From contig NZ_CP065589.1 in NCBI RefSeq assembly GCF_021278965.1, forward strand, positions 4,469,001 to 4,533,000: a DNA stretch of 64,000 nucleotides. Direction: 5' to 3'. Below are positions 63,405 through 64,000 of this stretch, piece after piece (the stretch's first letter is position 1; each line of letters opens with the position of its first letter). Origin of the DNA: Chryseobacterium capnotolerans (GTDB taxonomy: Bacteria; Bacteroidota; Bacteroidia; Flavobacteriales; Weeksellaceae). Both the position numbers and the translations under genes were made by a program. The notes beneath the pieces are model-generated. The model was not told where the DNA came from, ran no database searches, and worked only from the letters and a program-made list of their open reading frames with translations.

Positions 63405-63567
63405 TTTAATTAATACTAATCCTAAACAACACACAAAACATTCATTACTTCACCATAAAAAATATTATTTTTTAAATAATATTTATTTTTTTAACAAAAT
63501 TAACATAAAATATCCATTTATTAATTGGGATTTAATATATTTACCTATTAATTAAATTCCCAGTGAA
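63405..63567. other. AT-rich intergenic region before the secreted lectin-like gene
   Basis: 163 bases with long A/T runs. No open frame, hairpin with a T-run or clear TAnnTTTG box; TATATTTA at about 63535 is the nearest match to a -7 element. Confidence 0.35.
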
Positions 63568-64000
63568 ATGAATAAAAATTTATTATTTTACTTCTCTATT
63601 CTTTTGCTCTTATTATCTGGAATGTCTTTCGCACAGACCTATCAACTTACCGGAAATCCTATTAATACTACAGGATGGACAATTGTACCAAATGCAGCAG
63701 CCAATACGGATTTCATTATGCTTACTGATGATTTAACCAATAAATCAGGTGCTATAAAATTAAATGATCCAATTAATTTAAAGTTTTGTGACAAATGGAG
63801 AGTTGAATTTGATTTTAGAATCGATGGAAACGGAACCTCTTCCGGCAAAGGAGATGGATTTGCATTCTGTTATCTTGCCAATCCACCAGTCACCAGCCAA
63901 CAAGGAGCAGGACTGGGAATTCCACAAAATGCCACAGGCCTTGTCGTAGGTTTTGATATCTACAACAATATGTTAAGAGATGAACGAATAACTTACAGTA
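63568..64000 (+). CDS. Secreted legume-lectin-like domain protein, 3' end outside window
   Basis: An open frame from ATG 63568 runs off the window after 144 residues. Signal peptide MNKNLLFYFSILLLLLSGMSFA is followed by a beta-sandwich start QTYQLTGNPINTTGWTIVP, WRVEFDFRIDGNG and KGDGFAFCYLANPP, the GDGxAF motif of the bacterial L-type (legume-like) lectin family. In Flavobacteriia such domains sit at the front of large T9SS-secreted surface proteins. The remainder is not visible. Confidence 0.85.
   Translation, partial: MNKNLLFYFSILLLLLSGMSFAQTYQLTGNPINTTGWTIVPNAAANTDFIMLTDDLTNKSGAIKLNDPINLKFCDKWRVEFDFRIDGNGTSSGKGDGFAFCYLANPPVTSQQGAGLGIPQNATGLVVGFDIYNNMLRDERITYS

Noticed and set aside
1..64000. 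tRNA, rRNA, CRISPR, insertion sequence and prophage genes
   Set aside because: I found no cloverleaf, rRNA core, regular short direct repeats with spacers, transposase motifs, integrase or phage structural genes by eye.

Overview
The window reads as chromosomal DNA of a flavobacterium, most likely Chryseobacterium or a close relative (Bacteroidota). The support is the AT-rich sequence, TAnnTTTG-type -7 promoter boxes, few Shine-Dalgarno sites, a gliding/type IX secretion C-terminal domain protein, three secreted proteins carrying the flavobacterial AQVGIN-T-TP...LDVNG start, and a GH3-family protein. I see no rRNA, tRNA, CRISPR array, insertion sequence or phage gene.

Left part (1-39.7 kb): a large surface-polysaccharide locus. 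It starts with nucleotide-sugar genes (ugd, cut by the window edge; rmlB; rmlA), then an ABC polysaccharide exporter (Wzm/Wzt-like). Next comes a tightly overlapping set for a dTDP-3-acetamido-3,6-dideoxyhexose (two FdtA/QdtA-like ketoisomerases, FdtC/QdtC-like acetyltransferase, FdtB/QdtB-like aminotransferase). With RmlA and RmlB this is a complete route to dTDP-Fuc3NAc or dTDP-Qui3NAc. About fifteen glycosyltransferases follow, including four tandem paralogues. Among them lie two tandem unknown membrane proteins, an AsnB-like amidotransferase, an SDR protein and an FkbM methyltransferase.

A minus-strand block (24.7-33.9 kb) follows. It holds FkbH, an acyl carrier protein, and two pairs of MBOAT O-acyltransferase plus membrane-anchored SGNH protein, then an OafA-type acyltransferase and a methyltransferase. 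Its part list parallels the Dlt system (loader, carrier, MBOAT, SGNH partner), with FkbH in place of the adenylating ligase. I consider it the best candidate for an uncharacterised surface acylation system. A second carrier protein with a ketoacyl-ACP synthase III (36.1-37.4 kb), more glycosyltransferases and two hexapeptide acetyltransferases close the locus.

Right part (39.7-64 kb): mostly housekeeping and envelope genes. They include a DUF2306 protein, an AraC regulator, a carbonic anhydrase / SulP transporter / carbonic anhydrase cluster, pth, lipoproteins, the three-gene secreted-paralogue operon, mfd, GH3, an MFS transporter, a T9SS substrate, dnaB, rnhA and the start of a lectin-domain secreted protein.

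A striking property is about a dozen single-frame breaks at short homopolymer runs. Most are repaired by adding one base. They hit glycosyltransferases, asnB, an MBOAT, an SGNH protein, the KAS III gene and also mfd. This looks largely like missing bases in the assembled sequence, although eleven of the twelve lie between 9.9 and 38.1 kb. I annotate these as single genes across the break and give the position of each run.
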